64,000 bases of DNA from Leifsonia sp. ZF2019 (lineage in GTDB: Bacteria; Actinomycetota; Actinomycetes; Actinomycetales; Microbacteriaceae): positions 2,604,001-2,668,000 of the forward strand of contig NZ_CP065037.1 in assembly GCF_019924635.1 (NCBI RefSeq). Direction: 5' to 3'. Position numbers and translations under genes: made by a program. Below the pieces are notes generated by a model that saw only the letters and a list, made by a program, of their open reading frames with translations, was not told the DNA's origin and ran no database searches. Shown piece by piece: positions 53,376-61,698 of the stretch. How positions within the stretch are numbered: position 1 is the first letter of the stretch; each line of letters starts with the position of its first letter.

Positions 53376-53801
53376 ATGGCCGTCACCAGCGAATCCACCA
53401 CCGTCTGGACCGGAGACCTCAAGTCCGGCTCCGGGAGCGTCACCCTCGACTCCTCGAACGCTGCACAGCTTCCCGTCACCTGGAAGGCGCGGTCGCAGGG
53501 CGGCGGCGACGTCACGACGCCGGAGGAACTGCTGGGAGCCGCGCACGCGGCCTGCTTCTCGATGGCCTTCTCGAACATCCTGACCGAGTTCGGCTCGGCC
53601 CCCGAGAGCATCCGCACGACCGCCGCTGTCACCTTCGACCCCGCGTCGGGCATCACCGGCAGCCACCTCACGGTCCAGGCGACGGTCCCGGGCCTCTCGA
53701 ACGAAGACTTCCAGCGCCTCGCCGACGAGGCCAAGAGCGGTTGCCCGGTCTCCCGCGCGCTGGTCGGCATCCCGATCACCCTCGACGCCTCCCTGGCCTG
53801 A
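53376..53801 (+). CDS. OsmC family peroxiredoxin
   Basis: A 141-residue OsmC/Ohr-type protein that reduces organic peroxides with a Cys pair. The peroxidatic Cys is in ELLGAAHAACFSMAFSN and the resolving Cys in AKSGCPVSRAL. Length and motif fit OsmC. GGAACAGGAGC precedes the ATG. It follows the thioredoxin/DUF4395 pair after 101 nt and is 3 nt from a downstream epimerase gene. Confidence 0.92.
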   Translation: MAVTSESTTVWTGDLKSGSGSVTLDSSNAAQLPVTWKARSQGGGDVTTPEELLGAAHAACFSMAFSNILTEFGSAPESIRTTAAVTFDPASGITGSHLTVQATVPGLSNEDFQRLADEAKSGCPVSRALVGIPITLDASLA

Positions 53802-53804
53802 GCC

Positions 53805-54701
53805 GTGCAGGTGCTTGTCGCCGGGGCGTCCGGCATGATCGGCACCGAGCTCACCCGTCAGCTCGTCGCGGCGGGCCATGAGGTGCGACGCCTCGTGCGC
53901 CGCCGCCCGCAGTCCGCGGATGAGTTCCACTGGTCGCCGTCCAGCCGCATGATCGACGTCAACCTGATGGAGACGGCCGACGCGGTCGTCAACCTCTCGG
54001 GCGCGTCACTGAACCACCTGCCGTGGACGGCCGCGACGAAGCGGCGCATCCTCTCCTCCCGGCTGGAAGCGACGGGGACCCTCACCGATGCGATGCGTCA
54101 GGCGGCCGCGCCGCCCGCGGTGTTCCTGAGCGGCTCGGCCGTCGGGTACTACGGCGACCGGCCCGGCCAGACGCTGACCGAGGCGTCCGCCAAGGGCACG
54201 GGGTTCCTCTCCGATGTCGTCGAGGCGTGGGAGACCGCGGCGCGACTGGCGCCGGAGAAGACGCGCGTCGCGCTGCTGCGCACGGGGCTCGTGATCGGTC
54301 GCGGGGGTGCCATGAAGCCGCTGCTCCCGCTCGCACGGCTCGGCCTCGCCGGGCCGATCGCGGGCGGCGGGATGCACTGGCCCTGGGTCGGCCTCCACGA
54401 CGAGGCCGCCGCCATCGTGCACCTGCTCACCTCGACTCTGGACGGCCCTGTGAACATCGTCGGCCCCACGCCGTCGACCGCGGGCGGTGTGCTGCGCGCC
54501 CTCGCACGCGCGGTGCACCGGCCGTACGGCCTCCCGGTACCCGAGAAGGCCGTCACGCTCGCACTGCGCGACGCCGGGCGCGAACTGCTGCTCGCGAGCC
54601 AGAAGGTCGTGCCGGAGCGGCTGCTCGCCGACGGCTTCGTCTTCCGCGACACCACTGTGGCAGAGGCGATGGAGCACCTCGTGCGCGCCGGGACGGCCTG
54701 A
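53805..54701 (+). CDS. TIGR01777-type sugar epimerase-like oxidoreductase
   Basis: A 298-residue extended short-chain dehydrogenase-like protein (YfcH type). GASGMIGTELTRQLVAAGHEVRRLVRR is the nucleotide-binding motif; DAVVNLSGASL, FLSGSAVGYYGDRPGQ and the C-terminal DUF1731 part (VPEKAVTLALRDAGRELLLASQKVVPERL) define the family. No activity is known with certainty. GTG start 3 nt after osmC, so it is in the same unit. Confidence 0.9.
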   Translation: MQVLVAGASGMIGTELTRQLVAAGHEVRRLVRRRPQSADEFHWSPSSRMIDVNLMETADAVVNLSGASLNHLPWTAATKRRILSSRLEATGTLTDAMRQAAAPPAVFLSGSAVGYYGDRPGQTLTEASAKGTGFLSDVVEAWETAARLAPEKTRVALLRTGLVIGRGGAMKPLLPLARLGLAGPIAGGGMHWPWVGLHDEAAAIVHLLTSTLDGPVNIVGPTPSTAGGVLRALARAVHRPYGLPVPEKAVTLALRDAGRELLLASQKVVPERLLADGFVFRDTTVAEAMEHLVRAGTA

Positions 54702-54713
54702 GGCCGTCGGCGC

Positions 54714-55172
54714 TCAGCTGCGCGCCGCGCGCGCCTCCGCGCGGTGGAGCCGGATCGAGGTGCGAAGCGCCTCGCGGGCCCGCCGCCGGTCGCCGGACGC
54801 GTCGTAGGCGAGGCCGAGGCGGAACCAGGCGCGCCAGCTCTCGGGCGCGGCCTCCACCTCCGCCTTGTAGGTCGGAAAATCGGCGTCCGCCGCATCCCGC
54901 AGCGGACGTCCGCTCGCGCGGTGCGGCAGCTGCTCGACCGGGAGGCCCCCCTCGGCGTCCAGGATCCGCACGAGCTTCTCGGTCTGCGCGCCGAACAGCA
55001 GCTCCCGGCCGATCGCCCAGGCCGCGATGATCGGCAGCACGACGAGCGCGATTCCCATCACCACACCGACGATCTCGCCGGTCGCGATCAGCATGATCGA
55101 GCGCTGGAAGACCAGCACCAGGTAGACGAGCAGGATGATCGCCATCACGATGGCGGCGACGCGGTTCCTCAC
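54714..55172 (-). CDS. Membrane protein with TPR-like C-terminus
   Basis: A 152-residue protein with two N-terminal helices (about 5-24 and 33-56) and a soluble part containing one TPR-like pair: ESWRAWFRLGLAYDASGDRRRAREALRTSIRLHR. Possible scaffold; no specific function recognised. GTG start 7 nt after dapB, in the same direction, so probably co-transcribed with it. Confidence 0.78.
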   Translation of the reverse strand: MRNRVAAIVMAIILLVYLVLVFQRSIMLIATGEIVGVVMGIALVVLPIIAAWAIGRELLFGAQTEKLVRILDAEGGLPVEQLPHRASGRPLRDAADADFPTYKAEVEAAPESWRAWFRLGLAYDASGDRRRAREALRTSIRLHRAEARAARS

Positions 55173-55179
55173 GGCGGCC

Positions 55180-55959
55180 TCAGCGCTCGCGCACGGTGGG
55201 TCGCGGCGGCTCGCCGTCCGGCCCGGCGATGCCGAGGTCGACCAGGGCGTCGAGGCCGACCGTGACGCCCGACGCCGTGGCGGCGGCCCGCAGCGCGAGC
55301 AGGATGCCCGCCTCGTACGCCTGCGGCCCGACCGTGTCGTGGTGGATGGTCAGAGTCTCGCCAGGGCCCCCGAAGACCACCCGCTGCTCGGCGACGACGC
55401 CGCGCATCCGAAGGCTGTGGATGGGCACGCTGGCGACCTGCTGGCCCCGCGCGCGCTGATCGGTGTGCGGCGCGTCCACCGGCCCCCGGGCGGCCCGGGC
55501 GGCGCCGATCAGTTCGGCCGTGCGCACCGCGGTCCCCGACGGCGAGTCGACTTTGGTTGCACCGTGAGTCTCGATGATCTCGATGGAGTCGAAGAAGCGG
55601 GCGGCCACCGTGGCGAAGGCGGTGCCGAGCGCGGAGCCCAGCGAGAAGTTCGGAATGACGACCGCCCCCTGTCCCTCGTGCTCGGCGACGCGGCGCTCGA
55701 GGTCGAGGATGCGGTCGGCCGACCACCCGGAGGTGCCGACGAGCACGTTCAGCCCGTGGTCGACGGCGAACGCGACGATCCCGGGGCTCACCTGCGGCAG
55801 GGTCATGTCGACGAGGACGTCGGCGCCGAGCATGTCGTCGAGCGCCGACGACGAGCCCAGGGTCGCGACGAGCTCGAGGTCGTCCGCCTGCTCGATGAGC
55901 CGGACGGCCACGCTTCCCAGTTTTCCGCTCGCCCCCGCGACGGCCACGCGAATAGTCAC
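55180..55959 (-). CDS. dapB: 4-hydroxy-tetrahydrodipicolinate reductase DapB
   Basis: A 259-residue NAD(P)H-dependent reductase following DapA. VAVAGASGKLGSVAVRLI is the nucleotide motif; IIETHGATKVDSPSGTA is the catalytic signature with His and Lys; GTSGWSADRI and VVIPNFSLGSALG are family segments. The ETHGATKVDSPSGTA form has Thr-His rather than the usual His-His, common enough to remain functional. GTG start. Confidence 0.93.
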   Translation of the reverse strand: MTIRVAVAGASGKLGSVAVRLIEQADDLELVATLGSSSALDDMLGADVLVDMTLPQVSPGIVAFAVDHGLNVLVGTSGWSADRILDLERRVAEHEGQGAVVIPNFSLGSALGTAFATVAARFFDSIEIIETHGATKVDSPSGTAVRTAELIGAARAARGPVDAPHTDQRARGQQVASVPIHSLRMRGVVAEQRVVFGGPGETLTIHHDTVGPQAYEAGILLALRAAATASGVTVGLDALVDLGIAGPDGEPPRPTVRER

Positions 55960-56013
55960 CCGCCCAGCCTACCCGGGCGCCGCGCCGCTCCTGTCGCGCA
56001 CGGGCGCGGGGAT

Positions 56014-56019
56014 TACCCT
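56014..56019 (+). promoter_or_regulatory. -10 element for leaderless GNAT gene
   Basis: TACCCT ends exactly 6 nt before ATG 56026; CTGTCG (55991-55996) is a weak -35 at 17 nt. Confidence 0.4.
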
Positions 56020-56025
56020 GGACCG

Positions 56026-56526
56026 ATGGTGTCTTTCGCAGACGTCGCCGTCACCGACGCGACCGCCCACCGCATGCTCGCCGCCTACTTCGCCGAGCGC
56101 GCGCAGACCTTCCCCGCGACCCAGGGCGCCTATCGCACGACCTTCCCGGACCCCGGGCAGTTCGTCGCCCCGGCGGGCGTCTTCCTGCTGGCGTACGACG
56201 ACGACGAGGAGGCGGGCTGCGGCGGCATCCGCGAGCTGGGCGTGCCCGATGCCGATCTCGAGGAGGGGATGCCCGTCGTGCGCTACGAGATCAAGCACCT
56301 CTGGGTGGCGCCGGCGCACCGCGGCCACGGGCTCGGCCGCACCATCCTCTCCGAGCTCGAGCACCGCGCCCGCGGCTTCGGCGCCACCGAGGTCGTGCTC
56401 GACACGAACGCCAGCCTGGAGGCGGCGGGCGGACTCTACCGTTCGCACGGCTACGAGGAGATCCCGCCCTACAACGACAACCCGAACGCCACGGACTGGT
56501 TCCGCAAGCGGCTCGACGTCGGCTAG
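56026..56526 (+). CDS. GNAT family N-acetyltransferase
   Basis: A 166-residue acetyltransferase. Motif A is IKHLWVAPAHRGHGLGRTILSELEHRARGFG, with the acetyl-CoA loop RGHGLG, and motif B is LDTNASLEAAGGLYRSHGYEEIPPYNDNP. The second half resembles acetyltransferases for small amines or amino acids; the substrate is unknown. Its TAG overlaps the stop of the convergent phosphatase gene. Confidence 0.89.
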   Translation: MVSFADVAVTDATAHRMLAAYFAERAQTFPATQGAYRTTFPDPGQFVAPAGVFLLAYDDDEEAGCGGIRELGVPDADLEEGMPVVRYEIKHLWVAPAHRGHGLGRTILSELEHRARGFGATEVVLDTNASLEAAGGLYRSHGYEEIPPYNDNPNATDWFRKRLDVG

Positions 56527-57125
56527 ACGGGCTGCAGCTCCGGCAGGCCGGTGCGGAGCTCCACCGGCAGGTGGCCGAGGTCGTTGTGCACGACCAGCAC
56601 CGGCGGCTTGGCGGAGCGCACGCGGATGATCGTCAGCCCGCAATTGGCCTGGTTGAGGCCGAGCCAGCGCCAGGCGGGGGCGTCGAACACGTGACGCACG
56701 AACCAGCCGATGACGAAGTTGTGGGTGACGAGGAGGTCGTGCCTGTCGCCGAGGGCGGGGGTGAGGAACTCCCCCACGGCGTCGTCCATCTGTGCGCGGC
56801 CCGCTTCGATCTCCGCCTCCGTCACCGAGCCGAAGAACGACTCGAACGCCTTGGGCATGTCCGGCGTCGGACCGGAGGGGATGCAGTCGAACAGCAGGCT
56901 GGACGGCTCGGGCAGCAGCGCGGGCATCCGCTCGGCCATGATCGAGGCCGTCTCGGCCGCGCGCACGAGCGGCGAGTGGTACATCGCCGTGAACGGGATG
57001 CCGCTCAACCGTTCGGCGATCAGCTGCGCCTGCCGCTTGCCGCGCGGGGAGAGCGGGCCGTCCGGCAGGCCGTGCTCGGCGTCCTGCTGCTCGCCGTGTC
57101 GGACGAGGTAGAGGTAGTGGGGCAC
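56523..57125 (-). CDS. Histidine phosphatase family protein
   Basis: A 200-residue phosphoglycerate-mutase-like phosphatase. The catalytic His is in YLVRHGEQQ, with SPRGKRQAQLIAERL, YHSPLVRAAETASIMA and the second His in DLLVTHNFVIGWFVRHV. The substrate is unknown. It converges on the GNAT gene with overlapping stops (CTAG). Confidence 0.9.
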   Translation of the reverse strand: MPHYLYLVRHGEQQDAEHGLPDGPLSPRGKRQAQLIAERLSGIPFTAMYHSPLVRAAETASIMAERMPALLPEPSSLLFDCIPSGPTPDMPKAFESFFGSVTEAEIEAGRAQMDDAVGEFLTPALGDRHDLLVTHNFVIGWFVRHVFDAPAWRWLGLNQANCGLTIIRVRSAKPPVLVVHNDLGHLPVELRTGLPELQPV

Positions 57126-57164
57126 CGGGGAGACCTTTCGCAGAAGTCGTTCGAAGGAGGCGGA

Positions 57165-58514
57165 TCAGGGAGCGAGACCGGCGAACATCCCGTCGGTCAC
57201 GCTCCCCACCGCAGAGACCGAGACCGGGCGGTCTGCCAGGTCTCGGGCGAGGTCGCGCACATCGTCGGCGGTGACGAGGTGCAGGCGACGGAGGCTTTCG
57301 TCCAGATCGGCGAACTCGCCTAGGCTGATCTCGGCCCGCCCGAGGCGGGACATCCGGGTGTCGGAGTCCTCGAGGGCGAGCGCCGCCCCGCCGGAGAGCT
57401 GCCCGACGGCGCGGTGCAGCTCGTCGGGGGTGATCCCCCCGTCGGCGAGGCGGTGCAGCTCGGCGAGCATCAGCTCGGCGACCTGACGGGCCTTGGCCGG
57501 CGCGCAGCCGGCGTAGAGCCCGAAGACCCCGGCGTCCGAGTAGGAGCCGGAGAAGGAGTAGACGGTATACGCGAGACCGCGCCGCTCGCGGATCTCCTGG
57601 AAGAGCCGGCTGGACATCCCGCCGCCGAGTACGGAGTTGAGAACGCTCATGGCCGTGCGACGCTCATCGGTGGCGACGATGCCGGGCACGCCGATCAGGA
57701 GGTTCGCCTGCTCGGTCGGGCGCTGCACGGTGACGAGGGCGGCACCGCGCTCGATCGCGGCGGCCGAGGAGGAGCGGCGGTCCACCGGGTCGGCGGCGCG
57801 CTCGGGGTCCCAGCCCGCGGCGGCGAGCGCACGCACGACCCCGTCGACGAGCAGGTCGTGGTCGACGGCCCCCGCGGCGGCGATCACGAGATCCTGGGGC
57901 CGGTAGTTCGCCTGGTAGTGGGACCACACGGCGTCGCGCGTCGCGGCACGGATGGTCTCCGGGCGGCCGCCGATCGGGCGCCCGAGCGGGTGAGCGCCCA
58001 GGACCGCCTGGAACAGCCGTTCGTTCGCGACGTCTCCCGGGTCGTCCTCCGCCATCGAGAGCTCCTCCAGGATGACCCCGCGCTCGTTCTCGAACTCGAC
58101 CGGGTCGAGGAGGGACGAGGTCAGCATGTCGCCGATGACCTCCACCGCCATGGCCAGGTCGCGATCCTGCACCTTGGCGTAGTAACAGGTGTACTCCTTG
58201 GCTGTCATCGCGTTGTGCTCGCCGCCGACCGCGTCGAACGCGATCGCGATGTCGAGGGCCGTTCGCGAGCGTGTGCCTTTGAACAGCAGGTGCTCGAGGA
58301 AGTGGGTGGAGCCGAGGCTGCCGGGGACGTCCGCCGTCTCGTCGCGCGAGCCGACCGCGACCCAGTAGCCGAGGGTCGCGCTACGTGCGCCGGGAACCTG
58401 CTCGCTGAGCACGCGGACGCCGCTGGGGAGGACGGTGCGCCGGACCAGCGCGTCGCCGGATGCGGCGAACGAGAGGTCGGCCAGACCGAGCGGGAGGTCG
58501 ACTGCGCTGTTCAT
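57165..58514 (-). CDS. M16 family zinc metallopeptidase
   Basis: A 449-residue processing-peptidase-like protease. The inverted zinc motif is THFLEHLLFKGT (His71, Glu74, His75) with the third ligand Glu in NERGVILEELSM. The second, inactive domain includes the RERRGLAYTVYSF motif. GGTGGAGGGG precedes ATG 58514. In other actinobacteria this gene follows pnp; here the upstream neighbour is a TetR gene on the other strand. Confidence 0.93.
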   Translation of the reverse strand: MNSAVDLPLGLADLSFAASGDALVRRTVLPSGVRVLSEQVPGARSATLGYWVAVGSRDETADVPGSLGSTHFLEHLLFKGTRSRTALDIAIAFDAVGGEHNAMTAKEYTCYYAKVQDRDLAMAVEVIGDMLTSSLLDPVEFENERGVILEELSMAEDDPGDVANERLFQAVLGAHPLGRPIGGRPETIRAATRDAVWSHYQANYRPQDLVIAAAGAVDHDLLVDGVVRALAAAGWDPERAADPVDRRSSSAAAIERGAALVTVQRPTEQANLLIGVPGIVATDERRTAMSVLNSVLGGGMSSRLFQEIRERRGLAYTVYSFSGSYSDAGVFGLYAGCAPAKARQVAELMLAELHRLADGGITPDELHRAVGQLSGGAALALEDSDTRMSRLGRAEISLGEFADLDESLRRLHLVTADDVRDLARDLADRPVSVSAVGSVTDGMFAGLAP

Positions 58515-58570
58515 CCCCTCCACCCTACGCCAGCGGCTTCGGAATGCCTGAGACTCTCCGATGAGGACAA

Positions 58571-58597
58571 ACAGACTGGTCTGTCTACCTATATACT
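58571..58597 (+). promoter_or_regulatory. TetR operator and -10 element
   Basis: ACAGACTGGTCTGT (58571-58584) is a perfect dyad with 6-bp arms. It overlaps the expected -35 region for TATACT (58592-58597). Both lie in the 197-bp gap before the TetR gene, suggesting autoregulation, and could also affect the divergent M16 gene. Confidence 0.65.
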
Positions 58598-58711
58598 GAA
58601 CTCACCACACGGACCGGTCGCATCCCCCGGACCCCCGTCCCGACCGGCCCGGTGGTTCCCAACCGCCGAGGAGGCATGCACCGCCTCCCGTGACAGAAGG
58701 AGTCGCGCCCG

Positions 58712-59296
58712 ATGGTCGTAAGCGCCCGAGCGACGATCCGGCCCCCAGCGCCGTCGAAGATCAAGATCCTCGCCACCGCGGACGAGCTCTTCTACGAGGA
58801 GGGCATCCACACCGTCGGCGTCGATCGCATCATCGCGGGCGCCCGGGTCACGAAGGCGACGTTCTACAAGCACTTCCGCTCCAAGGACCTCCTCATCATC
58901 GCGTACGTCGAAGGCCGCGACCGGCAGGTGCGCGAGTGGTTCGCGGAACTCGAGCAGGCCGGCGCGGACCCGCGCGACATCGCGCGCGCGCTCGTCGACT
59001 CGATCAACGAGGAGGCCGTCCGTCCCGGATTCCGCGGCGACCCGTTCATCAACGCGGCCGCGCAGTTCGCCGACGAGAGCCACCCCGTCCGCGTCGCCGT
59101 CACCGCGCACCGCGACTGGTATGCGAAGCGCATCGAGCAGCTGTTCCGCGAGATCGGCCACCCCCGCCCGGGAGACGCGGCGGACGACCTCATCCTCGCG
59201 CGCGACGGCGCCCTCGCCGGCGGCTACGTCGGCGACCCGATCGCCGCGGGCGCCGCACTCCACCGCTCCCTGCAGCGCATCCTCGGCGAGGCGTAG
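58712..59296 (+). CDS. TetR/AcrR family transcriptional regulator
   Basis: A 194-residue TetR regulator. The HTH domain (about 14-60) is KIKILATADELFYEEGIHTVGVDRIIAGARVTKATFYKHFRSKD. The C-terminal ligand domain has no known match. It is preceded by a clear dyad operator with a leader of about 110 nt. Its regulon is unknown; the acyl-CoA cluster downstream on the other strand is one possibility. Confidence 0.92.
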   Translation: MVVSARATIRPPAPSKIKILATADELFYEEGIHTVGVDRIIAGARVTKATFYKHFRSKDLLIIAYVEGRDRQVREWFAELEQAGADPRDIARALVDSINEEAVRPGFRGDPFINAAAQFADESHPVRVAVTAHRDWYAKRIEQLFREIGHPRPGDAADDLILARDGALAGGYVGDPIAAGAALHRSLQRILGEA

Positions 59297-59324
59297 CGCT
59301 CCTCCCCTGCTCCGACGCCCGACC

Positions 59325-59597
59325 TCCGGAACTCCGGAGTTCCGTCGCGCCACGCCGCAGAAATCGCCGTAACTCCGGAGCTTCGTCGCCGGACGGCGCA
59401 CATCTCCGGAACCACTCGGCGCGCAGGCGGGAGCGACCGCGGCGCACCTGGTAGATCCGGAGATCTGAGCCGGGCGGCCGGATATCTCCGGAGGTACGGT
59501 GCCGTGAGCGGCGTGTCGGAGCGAGACTCCGGAGTTCCGGACGTTTCGCCGCGCTTCTACGGCGCGGCACGGCTGAGCGAATCTCCAGATATCCGGA
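59325..59597. repeat. Symmetric TCCGGA motif array between convergent genes
   Basis: TCCGGA occurs at 59325, 59333, 59374, 59405, 59456, 59487, 59528, 59536 and 59592, with TCCAGA at 59584. The first eight have mirror-symmetric spacings 8-41-31-51-31-41-8 around about 59433. Flanks are partly related in inverted orientation, for example CACGCCGC...CCGTAACTCCGGAG on the left against CACGCCGC...CCGTACCTCCGGAG on the other strand at right. The 334-bp gap holds no gene. It may be an extragenic palindromic element or complex terminator. Confidence 0.8.
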
Positions 59598-59630
59598 GGC
59601 ACCGGCGCGCGTGCGCGGAGGGGGCGACGG

Positions 59631-60695
59631 CTACTCGGAGACGCGGTCGAGGTCGAGCATCTGGGCGCGGGTGAGGCGGATGCCGGCCCCGGCCATCAGG
59701 GCGTCGACCTGGTCGGGGCGACTGGCGCTCGCGACGGGCGCCGCGATGCTGCGCTTGGCGAGCAGCCAGGCGATGGCGACGCTGGCGGGCTGCACACCGT
59801 GCTCGGATGCGATCCGGTCGACGACGGCGAGCACGCGCTGGCCGCGGCGGTTGACGTACGCCGACGCGCGCACACTGCGGGCGCCCGCCGTGAGGTCGGA
59901 CTTCGAGCGGTACTTGCCGGTGAGGAATCCGTTGGCGAGCGCGTAGTACGGCATGACGGACAGACCCTGCGCGGCCGCGACGATGCGCAGGGCGCTCTCG
60001 AACTCGGCGCGGTGCATGAGGTTGTACTGCGTCTGGATGGCGACGAACTTCGGCAGGCCGGACGAGGCCAGGATGCGCGCCTCGATCAGCCGGTCCGCAC
60101 CGAAATTCGACGCGGCGAGGTAACGGACCTTGCCCGACTCGATCAGCCACTCCGCGGTCGCGAGGCTGTCCTCCAGCGGGACCTCGGGATCGTCGTCGTG
60201 GAAGTACAGCAGGTCGATGTGATCCGTCTGGAGACGCTCGAGGGAGGCCTCCACCGCACGCACGATGCTCACGGAGCCGAGACCCGGGTTCTCGTGGTGC
60301 CGGCCGACCTTGGTGGCGACGACGAGCTGGTCGCGGTTGCGGCGCTCGCGCATCCACTTGCCGATGAGGACCTCGCTGCGCCCGCCGACGTAGCTGTCGG
60401 CGGTGTCGATGAAGTCGCCGCCGAGCGCGGTGAAGCGATCGAGGATGGCGAGTGAGGTGTCGCCGTCGGCCGTCCAGCCGAAGACGCTCGCGCCGAGCGA
60501 GAGCGGATAGACGGTCAGGTCGCTCTCGCCGATGCGGCGCGGGGCGATGATCGAAAGGGGACCCGTGCGCTCCAGCGCCGGATCGATGTCGAGCGGTCCG
60601 CCGGTGTCGGTGGAGGGATCGACCACCGGCGTCGCGACCGGTGCGGTGCGCAGGCCGACCGTCTCGAGAAGGCGCAGGGGAAGCAGTTGCGGCAT
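59631..60695 (-). CDS. Aldo/keto reductase
   Basis: A 354-residue NADPH-dependent oxidoreductase of the AKR superfamily. The catalytic tetrad is visible: FIDTADSYVGGRSEVLIG (Asp, Tyr), VVATKVG (Lys) and LLYFHDDD (His). C-terminal AIAWLLAKRSIAAPVASASR binds the cofactor. The N-terminal about 60 residues are an extension beyond the barrel. GGGGGATGTG precedes ATG 60695. Substrate unknown. Confidence 0.9.
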   Translation of the reverse strand: MPQLLPLRLLETVGLRTAPVATPVVDPSTDTGGPLDIDPALERTGPLSIIAPRRIGESDLTVYPLSLGASVFGWTADGDTSLAILDRFTALGGDFIDTADSYVGGRSEVLIGKWMRERRNRDQLVVATKVGRHHENPGLGSVSIVRAVEASLERLQTDHIDLLYFHDDDPEVPLEDSLATAEWLIESGKVRYLAASNFGADRLIEARILASSGLPKFVAIQTQYNLMHRAEFESALRIVAAAQGLSVMPYYALANGFLTGKYRSKSDLTAGARSVRASAYVNRRGQRVLAVVDRIASEHGVQPASVAIAWLLAKRSIAAPVASASRPDQVDALMAGAGIRLTRAQMLDLDRVSE

Positions 60696-60743
60696 CACAT
60701 CCCCCTGCACCCGATCCTGGCTCTGACCGGCCGGATCGTCGTA

Positions 60744-60792
60744 TCGAATCGATTCGAGAATGGTCTACTCCCGAACTGTACTTGCAGAGTAC
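60744..60792 (-). promoter_or_regulatory. Operator-like palindromes before the aldo/keto reductase
   Basis: TCGAATCGATTCGA (60744-60757) is a perfect 14-bp palindrome, of the style of LacI-family sites; GTACT-tgcag-AGTAC (60778-60792) is a second dyad. They lie 49-97 bp upstream of the reductase ATG in a 163-bp gap with no gene. No regulator is adjacent. Confidence 0.45.
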
Positions 60793-60858
60793 GGCAAACC
60801 CCCGACCCGCCAGCCCGGAAACGGGTGAACTGCAGCAGAAACCTTGGTCACGGTTTCA

Positions 60859-61698
60859 TCACGGTTGCGGGGCCGCGATCGGCGGAACGGCGCGGCGGAC
60901 CACGGCACGCGCGTGCGCCAGCACCGGGCCGTCGACCATGCCGCCGCGGAAGCGGAACACCCCTCCCCCGGCGGCGTCCGCGGCGGCCAGCAGCGCACGC
61001 GCGGTCGCCTCCTCCTCGGCGGTCGGCCGATAGGCCGCGCGGATGGTCTCGACCTGCCCCGGATGGATGCACGCCGTCGCCGCGAACCCCACCGCGACCG
61101 CGTCCTCCGCCTCCGCCCGCAACCCCGTCAGATCGGCGATGTCGAGGTGCACGGTGTCCACGGCGTGGATGCCGGCTGCCCCCGCCGCGAGCAGCACTGC
61201 GGAGCGGGCGTGCCGGGCGACATCGCGGTACGTCCCGTCCGCATGACGACTCGATGAGCCACCCACGGAGGCGACGAGGTCCTCCGCGCCCCACATGAGC
61301 GCGAGCGCGTTCTCCGCACGCGCCAGCTCCGGCGCCGCGAGCACTCCCGCGGCCGTCTCGCACAGCGCGATGACATCCATCCCCCCGAGCCGGGCGAGGT
61401 CGGAGGCGCGCTCCGCCTTGGGCAGCATGACGGCGCGGTACGGCGTCTGCTCCAGCGCGGCCAGATCGGCGTCGTGGTCGTCGGAGCCGGCCGGGTTCAC
61501 GCGCACGATCACGCGCGCCGGATCGAGCTGCGAGGCGGCGAGCGCCTCCCGTGCCGCGGGGCGGCGGCCGGGGTCCACCGCATCCTCCAGGTCGAGGATG
61601 ACGGCGTCGGCGCGCTCGAGCGCCTTCGCGTACCGGTCGGGACGATCGGCCGGGCAGAACAGCAGCGCCGGACCCCACGGGAACGCGGGCGCCGTCAT
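60859..61698 (-). CDS. CitE-like HpcH/HpaI family CoA ester lyase
   Basis: A 279-residue TIM-barrel lyase for 3-hydroxyacyl-CoA type esters (citrate-lyase beta / malyl-CoA group). Motifs: LLFCPADRPDRYAKALERADAVILDLEDAV, VIVRVNP, VMLPKAE and LALMWGAEDLVASVG, with metal-binding Glu/Asp. C-terminal FAATACIHPGQVETIRAAY is conserved. The exact ester is unknown. Its ATG overlaps the MaoC stop by 4 nt; last gene of the acyl-CoA cluster. Confidence 0.9.
   Translation of the reverse strand: MTAPAFPWGPALLFCPADRPDRYAKALERADAVILDLEDAVDPGRRPAAREALAASQLDPARVIVRVNPAGSDDHDADLAALEQTPYRAVMLPKAERASDLARLGGMDVIALCETAAGVLAAPELARAENALALMWGAEDLVASVGGSSSRHADGTYRDVARHARSAVLLAAGAAGIHAVDTVHLDIADLTGLRAEAEDAVAVGFAATACIHPGQVETIRAAYRPTAEEEATARALLAAADAAGGGVFRFRGGMVDGPVLAHARAVVRRAVPPIAAPQP

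Noticed and set aside
59297..59630. CRISPR array
   Set aside because: The motifs are short palindromes at unequal but symmetric distances, without constant repeats and unique spacers or cas genes.
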